64,000 nt of DNA from Salana multivorans (lineage in GTDB: Bacteria > Actinomycetota > Actinomycetes > Actinomycetales > Beutenbergiaceae): the NCBI RefSeq assembly GCF_003751805.1, contig NZ_RKHQ01000001.1, forward strand, positions 2,418,001 through 2,482,000, written 5' to 3'. Made by a program: the position numbers and the translations under genes. Of the stretch, positions 17,362-27,000 are shown piece after piece (position 1 is the first letter of the stretch; each line of letters starts with the position of its first letter). The notes beneath the pieces were generated by a model. The model was not told the origin of the DNA and did not search any database. It saw only the letters and a list, made by a program, of their open reading frames with translations.

Positions 17362-19146
17362 CTACTCGGCCGCGGACTCCGCGGGGGTGCCGGCGTCCGC
17401 CCCGCCGCCGCTGCCACCGCGGCGACGACGGCGACGACGCGGCTTGCCGCCGCCCTCACCGTCGCCGGTGGTGCGCTCGGACCGGTCGGGCAGCTCGATG
17501 CTGACACCGCCGACCTCGACGCCGCTCGTGGCGCCCGACGCGTCCGACCCGCTCTCCGGGCCGGAGCCGTCCCGGCGACGGCGGCGTCGCGGACGACGCT
17601 CGCCCTCCTCGCCCGTCTCGGCCCGGCGCTCGCGCGCCGGACCGCGCGACCCGCCGTCGCGGGAGCCGCCGTCACGCGACCCGCCGTCACGACGGCCGTC
17701 CCGCTGGCCGCCGTCGCGCGAGCCGGGGCCGCCCTTGCCACCGCGCTTGCCGGTCTCGCCCAGGTCCTCGAGCGTCTCGGCGCCGAGGCCGGCGCGCGTG
17801 CGCTCGGAGCGCGGCAGCCGGCCCTTCGTCCCCTCGGGGATGTCGAGGTCGGTGAAGAACGACGGCGTCGAGGAGTAGGTCTCCGGCGGCTCGGGGACGC
17901 CGAGCTCGAGTGCCTTGTCGATGAGCGACCACTTCGGGATGTCGTCCCAGTCGACGAAGGTCACGGCCGTGCCCGTGTTGCCGGCGCGGCCGGTGCGCCC
18001 GACGCGGTGCAGGTAGGTCTTGTCGTCGTCGGGGCACTGGTAGTTGACGACGTGGGTGACGTCGTCGACGTCGATGCCGCGCGCCGCGACGTCGGTCGCG
18101 ACGAGCACGTCGACCTTCCCGTTGCGGAAGGCGCGCAGCGCCTGCTCCCGGGCGCCCTGGCCGAGGTCGCCGTGGATGGCGGCCGCGGCGAACCCGCGCT
18201 CGGTCAGCTCGTCGGCCACCTTGGCCGCCGTCCGCTTCGTGCGCGTGAAGACGATGGTCAGACCCCGGCCCCTGGCCTGGAGCATCCGGCTCAGCATCTC
18301 GACCTTGTCGAGCGCGTGCGCGCGGTAGACGAGCTGCTTGATCGCCTTGAGGGTGACACCGTCGTCGTTCGGGTCGTGGGCCCGGATGTGGGTCGGCTGC
18401 GTCATGTAGCGACGCGCGAGCGCGACGACGGCGCCCGGCATCGTCGCGGAGAACAGCATCGTGTGCCGCGTCGGGGGCGTGGAGCCGAGGATGCGCTCGA
18501 CGTCGGGAAGGAAGCCGAGGTCGAGCATCTCGTCGGCCTCGTCGAGCACGACGGTCTTGACGTGCGACAGGTCGAGGTGGCGCTGCTTGAGCAGGTCGAT
18601 CATCCGGCCGGGCGTCCCGACGACGACCTCGACGCCGCGCGTCAGCTGCTCGATCTGCGGCTCGTACGCGCGACCGCCGTAGACCTGCGCGATCCGGACC
18701 TTGCGGCGGCGCGAGGCCGTCATGAGGTCGCCGGCCACCTGGACCGCGAGCTCGCGGGTCGGCACGACGACGAGGGCCTGCGGCTTGCCGGCGGCCGGCA
18801 CGTCGTCGAAGCCGTCCTCGCCCGGGGCGATGACGTTCTGGAGCAGCGGGACGCCGAAGCCCAGTGTCTTGCCGGTCCCGGTCTTGGCCTGGCCGATGAT
18901 GTCGTGCCGCTGGAGCGCGACGGGCAGCGTCAGGGACTGGATCGGGAACGGGTGGATGATCCCGACGTCGGCGAGGGAGCCGACGATGGCCTCGTCGACG
19001 CCGAAGTCGGCGAAGGTCTTGAGGGGCTCGGGGGCGACGGGCGCCGCAGCGTCCGCGCCATCGGCGGCGGCGGTGTCGGTCGTGTCGTCGAGGGCGACGT
19101 CCGTGACGTCGATGCTCTCGGTGGGGTCGGTGGTGGGCTCGGTCAT
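17362..19146 (-). CDS. DEAD-box RNA helicase with Arg/Gly-rich tail
   Basis: A 594-residue ATP-dependent RNA helicase. An acidic low-complexity leader (about 45 residues) precedes the Q motif region (FADFGVDEAIV ... HPFPIQSLTLP), Walker A AKTGTGKT, PTRELA, TPGR, DEAD (LDEADEMLDLGF), SAT (FSATMP), then the second RecA lobe with TDVAARGIDVDDV and HRVGRTGRAG. The last 170 residues are Arg/Gly/Asp/Ser repeats (SRDGGSRDGGSRDGG) and basic clusters, an RNA-binding tail typical of actinobacterial RhlE/DeaD-like helicases that act in cold adaptation, ribosome assembly or RNA decay. The ATG at 19146 begins the acidic leader. A TAGACT box at 19320-19325 would give a leader of about 170 nt, which would allow autoregulation; weak evidence. 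Confidence 0.92.
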   Translation of the reverse strand: MTEPTTDPTESIDVTDVALDDTTDTAAADGADAAAPVAPEPLKTFADFGVDEAIVGSLADVGIIHPFPIQSLTLPVALQRHDIIGQAKTGTGKTLGFGVPLLQNVIAPGEDGFDDVPAAGKPQALVVVPTRELAVQVAGDLMTASRRRKVRIAQVYGGRAYEPQIEQLTRGVEVVVGTPGRMIDLLKQRHLDLSHVKTVVLDEADEMLDLGFLPDVERILGSTPPTRHTMLFSATMPGAVVALARRYMTQPTHIRAHDPNDDGVTLKAIKQLVYRAHALDKVEMLSRMLQARGRGLTIVFTRTKRTAAKVADELTERGFAAAAIHGDLGQGAREQALRAFRNGKVDVLVATDVAARGIDVDDVTHVVNYQCPDDDKTYLHRVGRTGRAGNTGTAVTFVDWDDIPKWSLIDKALELGVPEPPETYSSTPSFFTDLDIPEGTKGRLPRSERTRAGLGAETLEDLGETGKRGGKGGPGSRDGGQRDGRRDGGSRDGGSRDGGSRGPARERRAETGEEGERRPRRRRRRDGSGPESGSDASGATSGVEVGGVSIELPDRSERTTGDGEGGGKPRRRRRRRGGSGGGADAGTPAESAAE

Positions 19147-19347
19147 GCTGGGAAGCGGTCCGCTCTCGTGCGCGGCGCGGCGGACGGTGGGTCGCGTCGT
19201 CGGAGGGACCGCGACGCGCGTCGGCCACGCGCTGGTGGGGGTAGCCGATCGCGGAGTTCTGCCCGGAACGGGCGGGGTCAAGCAGGGTTGCGGGCGACCG
19301 GGCAACCGTTGTCGGTCTCAGTCTAGTCGCGGTGAGTCGGCCGCGAC

Positions 19348-19471
19348 CACGGTGGGGCCGGATGGTGCGGGCGATGCGGGGCCGTGGTGGTCACGGCGTC
19401 GGCGGTGGCCACGGTGGAGCCGGGTGGTGCGAGGGATGCGGTCCAGGGGTGGTCACGGTGTCGGCGGTGGC
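19348..19471 (+). repeat. Two 62-bp tandem repeat units, locus A
   Basis: Units begin at 19348 and 19410, each exactly 62 bp, with a decayed third copy from 19472. Each starts CACGGTGG(G/A)GCCGG and ends GTCGGCGGTGGC. The same period and consensus recur at 43093. Confidence 0.7.
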
Positions 19472-19549
19472 CACGACCGGGCCACGCCGGGCGGTCGGAA
19501 CCGATGCGGACCGGCGTGGACCGGGCCGCGCGCGGGAGCGCCGTCGGTC

Positions 19550-19555
19550 TACGCT
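19550..19555 (+). promoter_or_regulatory. -10 box of the ferritin-like gene, leaderless arrangement
   Basis: TACGCT seven bases before the ATG at 19563. Confidence 0.55.
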
Positions 19556-19562
19556 GACCCGC

Positions 19563-20246
19563 ATGACTTCCCCCGTCGACGCCCGGACCGACGCCGCGGC
19601 CGTGACCGAGGCGTTCGCGCTCCTCATCGCCGGCGAGCTGGTCGCGTTCGCGCGCCTCGCCGACGACGCCGCCAACGCCCCCGAGCTGCGCGCCCGGATC
19701 ACGCTGAGCCGGATGGCGGCCGCGGACCTGGAGCCGATGGCGGGTCTGGAGGAGCACGTGCTCGGTCTCGGGGTCGACGCGCCCGTCCTGGAGGAGCAGA
19801 CGTGGCAGTTCCGCGAGCTGCTCGCGGAGATCGACGCCCGCACCGTCCCGCGCGACTGGTGGGAGCGCCTCGTTCGGACCTACATCGGGTACGGCGTGTT
19901 CGCCGACCTGGAGCGCGAGGTCGTGACGGGGCTGTCGGGCGCGGCCGGCGAGCTCGGGCGCTCGGCGCTCGCTGACGGCTCGCTCACCGACGTCACGGTC
20001 GCCATGCTGCGTCCGGCGATCGAGGCGGACCCGCAGCTCGGCGCGCGCCTCGCGCTGTGGGGACGTCGCGTGGTCGGGGAGGCGCTCGGCGTCGCCTCGC
20101 GGCTCCTGCACTCACGGCCGGTGCTCGCCCGGCTCGTCGGGATCCCGGTCGGGACGCCCGGGGCGGCGGACGCGCTCGCCGCCGTCCTCGGCCGGCTCAC
20201 GAGCGAGCACGCGCGCCGGATGAAGCGGCTCGACCTCACGGCCTGA
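19563..20246 (+). CDS. Ferritin-like fold protein (MiaE-like tRNA hydroxylase/oxidase superfamily)
   Basis: A 227-residue all-helical protein of the actinobacterial ferritin-like family related to MiaE-type tRNA-(ms2io6A) hydroxylases. Carboxylate/His-containing helices fit a di-iron site: EAFALLIAGELVAFARLADDA, SRMAAADLEPMAGLEEHV, VFADLEREVVTG and the C-terminal SEHARRMKRLDL. The substrate is not established for this branch. Start supported by a TACGCT box seven bases upstream. It converges on the DUF3107 gene. Confidence 0.72.
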   Translation: MTSPVDARTDAAAVTEAFALLIAGELVAFARLADDAANAPELRARITLSRMAAADLEPMAGLEEHVLGLGVDAPVLEEQTWQFRELLAEIDARTVPRDWWERLVRTYIGYGVFADLEREVVTGLSGAAGELGRSALADGSLTDVTVAMLRPAIEADPQLGARLALWGRRVVGEALGVASRLLHSRPVLARLVGIPVGTPGAADALAAVLGRLTSEHARRMKRLDLTA

Positions 20247-20307
20247 GCCCGGGCCGAGGCCGAGGCGGGGCCGGGTCCGTCGGACGGTGCGGCCGGTGGC
20301 CGGTCGG

Positions 20308-20529
20308 TCAGGCGGTGCCGAAGCCGACCCGGCGCTGCTCCTCGGCGCCGATCTCGACGTAGCCGAGCGACTCGGTCGGGACGACGATCCGGCGTCCGCG
20401 GATGTCCTCCAGGTCGAGGACGGACCCGTCGAGGGCCTTGGTGATCTCGGCCGCGACCTCGTCGGCGGACAGGGGGGACTCGAACGTCAGCTCGCGGGCG
20501 ACCTGACGGATTCCGATCGTGATCTCCAT
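20308..20529 (-). CDS. DUF3107 family small protein
   Basis: A 73-residue DUF3107 protein beginning MEITIGIRQVARELTFES; conserved family features include the VLDLEDIRGRRIVVPTE stretch and the C-terminal RRVGFG. Common and single-copy in actinobacteria, function unknown. Two in-frame ATGs exist (20538 and 20529). The second is chosen: the first ATG overlaps a TACGAT -10 box that ends seven bases before the second, and homologues begin at MEITIG. It is next to adnA, divergently oriented. Confidence 0.87.
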   Translation of the reverse strand: MEITIGIRQVARELTFESPLSADEVAAEITKALDGSVLDLEDIRGRRIVVPTESLGYVEIGAEEQRRVGFGTA

Positions 20530-20536
20530 GTCGGTC

Positions 20537-20542
20537 ATCGTA
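20537..20542 (-). promoter_or_regulatory. -10 box of DUF3107 gene, leaderless arrangement
   Basis: TACGAT on the minus strand, seven bases before the ATG at 20529; it contains part of the rejected upstream ATG. Confidence 0.55.
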
Positions 20543-20660
20543 GGCAGGCGCGCCCGTCCGACCGGCCCCGCGGGAGCCCTGTTCGCTCGCGGCGCACCGG
20601 CAACGGCCGGGTCCCCGGCCGCGCGTCAGGATGTCGGTGGTTCGTGGTGAGATCGGAGAC

Positions 20661-23600
20661 ATGACGACGACACCGGTGCTCACGCCGCCGGGGCGGGTGA
20701 GCGACCCGGCCCGGTCGGTCGTCGTCGACGCCGTCCTCACGGGCGGCCACCACGTCGTCTACGGGGCGCCCGGCAGCGGGAAGTCGACCACGGCGGTCGA
20801 GCTGCTCGCCACGCTCGCGGAGCGCGAGGACGTCGGCCTCGACGAGGTCCTGCTGCTCGCGCCGACCCGGCAGGCGGCCACCCGGCTGCGCGACGCGGTC
20901 AGCCGACGGCTGGCCCGGACCACCGGGCGGGTCGTCGCGCGAACGCCGGCGTCGTTCGCGTTCTCGCTGCTGCGCCAGCGCGCGGCGCTGCTCGGCGAGG
21001 CGCCTCCCATGCTGCTCACCGGGGCCGACCAGGACGCGGCGCTCGCGGACCTGCTCGCCGGCCACACGGCCGGCGAGGGGCGGGATCCGGGCTGGCCCGC
21101 CGACGTCCCGGCCGAGGCCCTCGGGCTCGCGACGTTCCGGCACGAGCTGCGGGACGTGCTCATGCGTGCGGCCGAGGCGGGCTGGGACGGCGCCGACCTC
21201 GCCGAGATGGGGCGTCGCCACGGGCGCCCGGCGTGGGTCGCGTGCGGTCGGGTCATGGCGGAGTACGACGAGGTGACCCGGCTCGGTGAGACGACCCCGG
21301 ACCGCGGGACCCGGTACGACGTCGCGGGCATCGTCGACGAGGCGGCGCGTGCGCTCGACGCGTGGGACCTGGACCTGCCGCGGCACCCGCGGCCGCGGTG
21401 GCGCGTCGTGGTGCACGACGACTACCAGGACGCCACGATGGCGACCGCCCGCCTGCTCGAGGTGCTCGCGCGGGACGGGGCGCGGATCGTCGTGCTGGGC
21501 GACCCGGACACGGCCGTCCAGACGTTCCGCGGCGGCCTGCCGGCTCTGCTCGAGGAGGCGACGCGCGAGCCGGCCCCGCGCGTCGGCGGCGACGTGCTCG
21601 GCGGGGACGTCATCGACGGGGGCGCGGGCGGCGACGGTGGCGGCGCGAGCGCGGGCGGCGGCTGGCCGATGATCCGCACCGCCGGTGCCTTCGGCGCGCG
21701 ACGGCACCTGCTGCCGACGGTGTGGCGTGGCGACGAGCTGCTGCGGACCGTCGTCGAGGCGGCGACGGACGGCCTGCCCGCGCTGGGCGAGACGGCGCGG
21801 CGACGAAGCCGCGCGGCGGACGGAGCCGCGTCGCGCGGGGAGCGCGGCCCGCGGGGCGCTGCCCGACCGGACCCCGCCGCGGTGAGCGACGCAGACCGGA
21901 GCGCGGGCGCGGATCGGGGCTCCAGCGTCGAGGTCGCGGTGACGGCGAGCATCGGCGAGGAGGGCCGGCTCGTCGCCCACCACCTGCGTCGGCACCGACT
22001 CGCCGGGGGCATCGGCTGGGACCGGATGGCCGTGCTGGCCCGGTCGAGCGGGCAGCTCGCGGCCCTGCGACGGGGACTGCGGGCCGCCGGCGTTCCCGTG
22101 GCGGTGAGCCGGGACGTGCCGCTCGCGGCGGAGCAGGCCGTGCGCCCCCTGCTGCGGGTGCTCGAGGTGCTGACCGAGGAGACGCTGGGCGCGGAGGCCG
22201 CGGCCGAGCTGCTGCTCTCGCCGCTCGGCGGGCTGGACCCGGTCGGCCTGCGCGCCCTGCGCCGTGCCCTGCGGGCGCACGAGGTGCGCTCCGGTGGCCG
22301 CCGCCCGAGCGACGAGCTGCTGATCGAGGCGATCGAGTCGCCCGACGGCGTGCTGCCGGAGCTGCGCGTCGCGGAGCCGGCGCGCCGGGCCGTCGAGCGC
22401 GTGGCCCGGATGCTCGGCTCGGGTGCGCGCGCCCTCGACGGGCCTGGGGACGTCGAGTCCGTGCTCTGGGCGGTGTGGGAGGCCAGCGGACGGGCCGAGC
22501 CGTGGCGCCGACTCGCGCTGGGCGACGGCGTCTCGGCCGAGCGCGCCCACGCGGACCTCGACGCGGTCGTCGCGCTGTTCCGCGCCGCCGAGGGCTTCGC
22601 CGAGCGACGCGAGGGCGGGCGCCCGCACCAGTTCCTCGAGTACCTGCGCGCGCAGGACTTCGCGACCGACACGCTCGCCGGGACGGGGGAGCGGGAGGCG
22701 GTCGAGGTGCTGACGGTCGCCTCGGCGGCCGGCCGGGAGTGGGACGTCGTCGTGGTCGCGGGTGTTCAGGAGGACGTCTGGCCCGACCTGCGGCTGCGCA
22801 CGCGGCTGCTCGACCCGGTGGGTGTCAGCGACCTCGCGACCGGCCGCGGCGCGGGACCCGTGCGCCCGATCGACGCGCGCCGCGCGGTGCTGTGGGACGA
22901 GCGGCGGCTGTTTGCCTCGGCCGTCTCCCGGACGCACCGCCACCTGCTCGTGACCGCCGTGCAGGACAACGACACGCGTCCCTCCGTGTTCCTCGACGTC
23001 GTCGACCCGCGCGACCCGCTGAGCGACGAGCTGCGTCCGACGGTCGCGGCCCCGCCGGCGCTCGACCTGCGCGGGCTCGTCGCCCGCCTGCGGCGCGAGG
23101 TGCTGGACGCCGCGAGGGAGACCGTGCGGGCGGAGGCCACCGCACACTCCGGTGCCTCGGGTGCGGCCGGCGGCGCCGGAGCCGCGAGGGGAGCCGCGGC
23201 TGCCTCGCTGCTCGCGACGCTCGCCCGGGCCGGCGTCCCGGGGGCCGACCCGCGGGAGTGGTGGGGTCGGGCGGCCTCGACCGATGCGCCGGCCTGGGGG
23301 CCGCAGGAGCCCGTCCCGGTCCGCCCGTCCTCCCTCGTCATGCTCGGGACCTGCTCGCTGCGCTGGGCGCTCGAGGCGGCTGGCGCCCAGGCGGGGTCGT
23401 CGCTCGACGCCGACGTCGGCACGCTGGTCCACGCCATCGCGGCCGAGCTGCCCGAGGGCACGCGCGAGGAGATGCTCGCCGAGCTCGATGCGCGGTGGGA
23501 CACCCTCCGGCTGCCGGACACCTGGGCCGGTCGGCGGCGGCGCGAGGAGGCGGAGCGGATGATCGGGCTCCTCGCCGCGTACGTCGCGGGGATCCCCCGC

Positions 23601-24044
23601 GGCAGCGTGGAGACCGAGGTCGCGTTCGAGGTCCGGATCGGGCGAGCCGACCTCGTCGGGCGCGTCGACCGGATCGAGCGAACCGGGGACGGCGGGGCGC
23701 GCATCGTCGACCTCAAGACCGGCAAGAGCCCCATCCCCGTCGCGGAGGCGGACGCCCACGCGCAGCTCGCCGCCTACCAGGCCGCCGTCGCGGCCGGAGG
23801 CTTCGGTGACGACGTCCACGCCGACGGCGCCCGGCTCGTGTACGTCGGTGGTGCGCGGAGGGCCGCGGCGATCCGCGACCAGGCGGCGCCCGAGGACGAC
23901 TGGCCCGCCCGGCTCGTCGCGGAGGCGGCGGAGACCATGGCGTCCGCCGAGTTCCTCGCTACGACCGGGTCGCAGTGCCAGACGTGCCCCGTGCGCACGA
24001 GCTGCCCGGCCCGGCCGAGCGGCGACCGGGTGGTGGGGCGATGA
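20661..24044 (+). CDS. adnA: AdnA-like helicase-nuclease subunit (double-strand break end resection)
   Basis: A 1127-residue UvrD/Rep-type motor with a C-terminal RecB-like nuclease. Walker A GAPGSGKS is at residues 35-42, the Walker B region is HDDYQDATM, and the nuclease motif is VDLKTGKSPI followed by AQLAAYQ. Four Cys (one in LGTCSLRW, three in CQTCPVRTSC at the C-terminus) form the expected Fe-S cluster of an AddB/AdnA-type nuclease. A Gly-rich low-complexity insertion is encoded near 21590-21660. AdnAB resects double-strand breaks in mycobacteria, working as a heterodimer. The ATG at 20661 has GGAG upstream; the gene overlaps adnB by 4 bp (ATGA), in the same order as Rv3202c-Rv3201c. 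Confidence 0.88.
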   Translation: MTTTPVLTPPGRVSDPARSVVVDAVLTGGHHVVYGAPGSGKSTTAVELLATLAEREDVGLDEVLLLAPTRQAATRLRDAVSRRLARTTGRVVARTPASFAFSLLRQRAALLGEAPPMLLTGADQDAALADLLAGHTAGEGRDPGWPADVPAEALGLATFRHELRDVLMRAAEAGWDGADLAEMGRRHGRPAWVACGRVMAEYDEVTRLGETTPDRGTRYDVAGIVDEAARALDAWDLDLPRHPRPRWRVVVHDDYQDATMATARLLEVLARDGARIVVLGDPDTAVQTFRGGLPALLEEATREPAPRVGGDVLGGDVIDGGAGGDGGGASAGGGWPMIRTAGAFGARRHLLPTVWRGDELLRTVVEAATDGLPALGETARRRSRAADGAASRGERGPRGAARPDPAAVSDADRSAGADRGSSVEVAVTASIGEEGRLVAHHLRRHRLAGGIGWDRMAVLARSSGQLAALRRGLRAAGVPVAVSRDVPLAAEQAVRPLLRVLEVLTEETLGAEAAAELLLSPLGGLDPVGLRALRRALRAHEVRSGGRRPSDELLIEAIESPDGVLPELRVAEPARRAVERVARMLGSGARALDGPGDVESVLWAVWEASGRAEPWRRLALGDGVSAERAHADLDAVVALFRAAEGFAERREGGRPHQFLEYLRAQDFATDTLAGTGEREAVEVLTVASAAGREWDVVVVAGVQEDVWPDLRLRTRLLDPVGVSDLATGRGAGPVRPIDARRAVLWDERRLFASAVSRTHRHLLVTAVQDNDTRPSVFLDVVDPRDPLSDELRPTVAAPPALDLRGLVARLRREVLDAARETVRAEATAHSGASGAAGGAGAARGAAAASLLATLARAGVPGADPREWWGRAASTDAPAWGPQEPVPVRPSSLVMLGTCSLRWALEAAGAQAGSSLDADVGTLVHAIAAELPEGTREEMLAELDARWDTLRLPDTWAGRRRREEAERMIGLLAAYVAGIPRGSVETEVAFEVRIGRADLVGRVDRIERTGDGGARIVDLKTGKSPIPVAEADAHAQLAAYQAAVAAGGFGDDVHADGARLVYVGGARRAAAIRDQAAPEDDWPARLVAEAAETMASAEFLATTGSQCQTCPVRTSCPARPSGDRVVGR

Positions 24045-27000
24045 GCGCCCGGGACGTCGCGACCGTCGAGGGCAGCGCCGGCGGGGGCGGTGTCCGCGCG
24101 GTCTCCGGTGCGGAGGGCGTGCGGCTCGGCGCGGTCGAGCTGGCCGCGCTGCTGGGCACCAACCGGCCGACGGACGAGCAGATCGCCGTCATCGAGGCGC
24201 CGCTGGAGCCGCTGCTCGTGGTCGCCGGCGCCGGCTCGGGCAAGACCGCCACGATGACGGACCGGGTGGTCTGGCTCGTGGCGAACGGCCTCGTCGAGCC
24301 AGCCGAGGTGCTCGGTCTCACGTTCACCCGCAAGGCGGCGGCCGAGCTCGCGAGCCGCGTCGAGAAGCGCCTGCGCCTGCTCGCCCGGGAGCTGCCGGAG
24401 CTGTTCGGCCCGGCCGACTCCGGTGTGGACTGGGTGACCCAGCGGCCCCGCATCTCCACCTACAACGCCTACGCCGCGGCACTCGTCCAGGACCACGGCC
24501 TGCGGCTCGGCATCGAGGCCGACCTCACGCTGCTCACCGAGGCCGGTCGCCTCCAGCTCGCCAGCGAGGTGGTCGACCGCTGGGCCGGCCAGCTCGACAC
24601 CCCCCTGGCGGTCAGCACCGTCGTCGGGGCGGTGGCGTCCCTCGCCGGGGAGATGAGCGAGCACCTGCTCGACCCCGACGCGGTGGCGCGGCGGCTGCGC
24701 GAGATCGCGCTCGAGCTCGCGTCGGCCGAGCCGGCGGGGAGCAAGCGCGTCCCGTACGCGGACGTGCAGAAGGTCATCGACTCGCTCGAGGCGCGCGCGC
24801 AGCTCATGCCGCTCATCGCCGAGATGCAGCGACTCAAGCGGGAGCGCGGCGCCATCGACTTCGCCGACCAGGTCGCGGCCGCGGCGCGCCTCGGCCGCGA
24901 GTTCCCGCTCGTCGCGGCACGGGAGCGGGAGACGGCGCGCGTCGTCCTGCTCGACGAGTACCAGGACACCTCCGTCGCCCAGCTCGAGATGCTGCGCGGG
25001 CTGTTCGGCGACGGGCACCCCGTGACGGCCGTCGGCGACCCCCACCAGGGCATCTACGGCTGGCGAGGGGCGTCGGCCGGGTCGCTCCTGTCGTTCCCCG
25101 AGCACTTCCCCCGGGCGGACGGCGAGCCGGCGCGGCTCGCCACGCTCTCCACGTCGTGGCGCAACGACGAGGCGATCCTCGCCGCGGCCAACGAGACGTC
25201 GGCACCGCTGCGCGCCAGCACGCGCCTCGCGGTGCCGGAGCTGCGCGCGCGACCGGGGGCCGGCCCCGGCGAGGTGCGCTGGCTCTACGCGGCGGACACC
25301 GAGGCCGAGACCGCGGCCATGGCGCGCGCCATCGCGCAGCGCTGGCGTCCCGGGCACGGTACGGCGGCCGTCCTGTGCCGCAAGCGCGCCTGGTTCGAGC
25401 CGCTGCGCGCCGCGTTCGCTGCGCTCGGCGTTCCGGCCCAGGTGGTCGGGCTCGCCGGCCTGCTCGAGACGCCGGCGGTGAGCGACGTCCGGGCCGCGCT
25501 GACCGCGGCGTTCGACCCGTCGCGCGGCGACGCGCTCGCCCGGCTGCTCACCGGTCCGGCGTTCCGGCTCGGGATCGCCGACCTGCTCGCGCTCCAGTCG
25601 CTCGCGCGCGAGCGGACGGCCGGCCGGGGCGAGGGCGCCGGACGACGCGAGGAGGCCGAGAACGCCTCGATCGTCGAGGCGCTGGACGTGCTGCCGGAGC
25701 CCGGCTGGCGGGCCGGCGACGGACGGGAGCTGAGCGCGGCCGGCCACGCCCGGCTCGTCGAGGCGCGGACGCTCGTGCGGCAGATCCGCTCGCTCGCCCA
25801 CCTGGGCCTGGCCGACCTCGTCGTCGCCGTCGAGCAGCTCCTCGGCCTCGACCTGGAGCTCGTGGCTCACGGCGGTGCCGGCCGGCGCGGTCGGGCCGAC
25901 CTCGACGAGCTGGTCGACGTCGCCGCCGACTTCGAGGCCGGTGCCACCGCGCCGACGCTCGGCGGCTTCCTCGCGTACCTCGACGCGGCGCAGGAGCACG
26001 AGCGCGGGCTCGACGTCCCGGCGGGCGAGCCCGACCCCGCGCGGGTCCAGATCCTCACGATGCACGCGGCGAAGGGGCTCGAGTGGAGCGTCGTCGGCGT
26101 CGTCGGCCTCGCGGAGAAGGAGTTCCCCGGGCTCGGCGGGTCCGTCGACGAGCCCACGAGCAGCGGCTGGCTCACGGCGCTCGACGCGCTGCCCTACGAG
26201 CTGCGGGGGGACGCCGACCACCTGCCCGACCTCGGGGGCGAGCCCGGGGCGACCCACAGGGACGTCGACGAGGCGCGCGAGCGGTTCCGGGTGGAGGACG
26301 GCGCGCGGGCGCTGCGCGAGGAGCGCCGGCTCGCCTACGTCGCGTTCACCCGGGCCGAGCGCAGCCTCGTCCTGTCCGGATCGTGGTGGAGCACCCGCAA
26401 GGAGCCGGACGCGCCGAGCCGGTTCCTCCTCGCCCTCGTGCGCGAGGGACTCGCGCAGCCGGTCGACGGGGTCGAGCCCGAGGTGCTGGACGGGCCGCCC
26501 GAGCGCCCGGAGTCGGCCGCGAGCCGGCCGGTCGTCTGGCCGGTCGAGCAGGACCCGGACGAGACGGCCGCCCTGCGGCGCGCGCAGCGGATGGTCGAGC
26601 TGGCCGACCCCGTGGACCTGGTGATCCCGGGTCGCGCCGGCGACCCCGAGGCGCCGGACCGCGATCCTGCTGCCGCGGAGCGCTCGTCGGTGGCTCCGGG
26701 CACTCCGGTCGGCCCGGGAGCGCCGGACGACCGGGCGGCGGGAGCGCCGGACGACCGGGCGGCGGCCGTCGCCGGCGTTCCCTCCCCGCCCCCCGTGACG
26801 TGGGGCGACGCGGGAGAGGACGCGCTGGTCGCGCGGTGGCGGTGGGAGGCCGGGGCGCTGCTCGCGGAGCGCGACCTCGCCTCCGGCGGGCGCGTCGTGA
26901 CGGCACCCGAGCACCTGTCGGCCTCCGCCGTCGTCGCGCTGGCGAGCGACCCCGAGACCTTCGCGCGGGACCGCCGCCGACCGATGCCGACGCCGCCGCG

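Larger units (their letters stand above)
19147..19562. other. Gene-free gap between divergent helicase and ferritin-like genes
   Basis: About 415 bp. The helicase-proximal part is a possible long 5' leader (TAGACT on the minus strand at 19320-19325). The rest is dominated by 62-bp repeats (19348-19471). No convincing reading frame. Confidence 0.5.

Noticed and set aside
20535-23819. Very long minus-strand frame opposite adnA, and 23774-27049 opposite adnB
   Set aside because: Arg/Gly/His-rich products without motifs; the plus strand has complete helicase and nuclease motifs.
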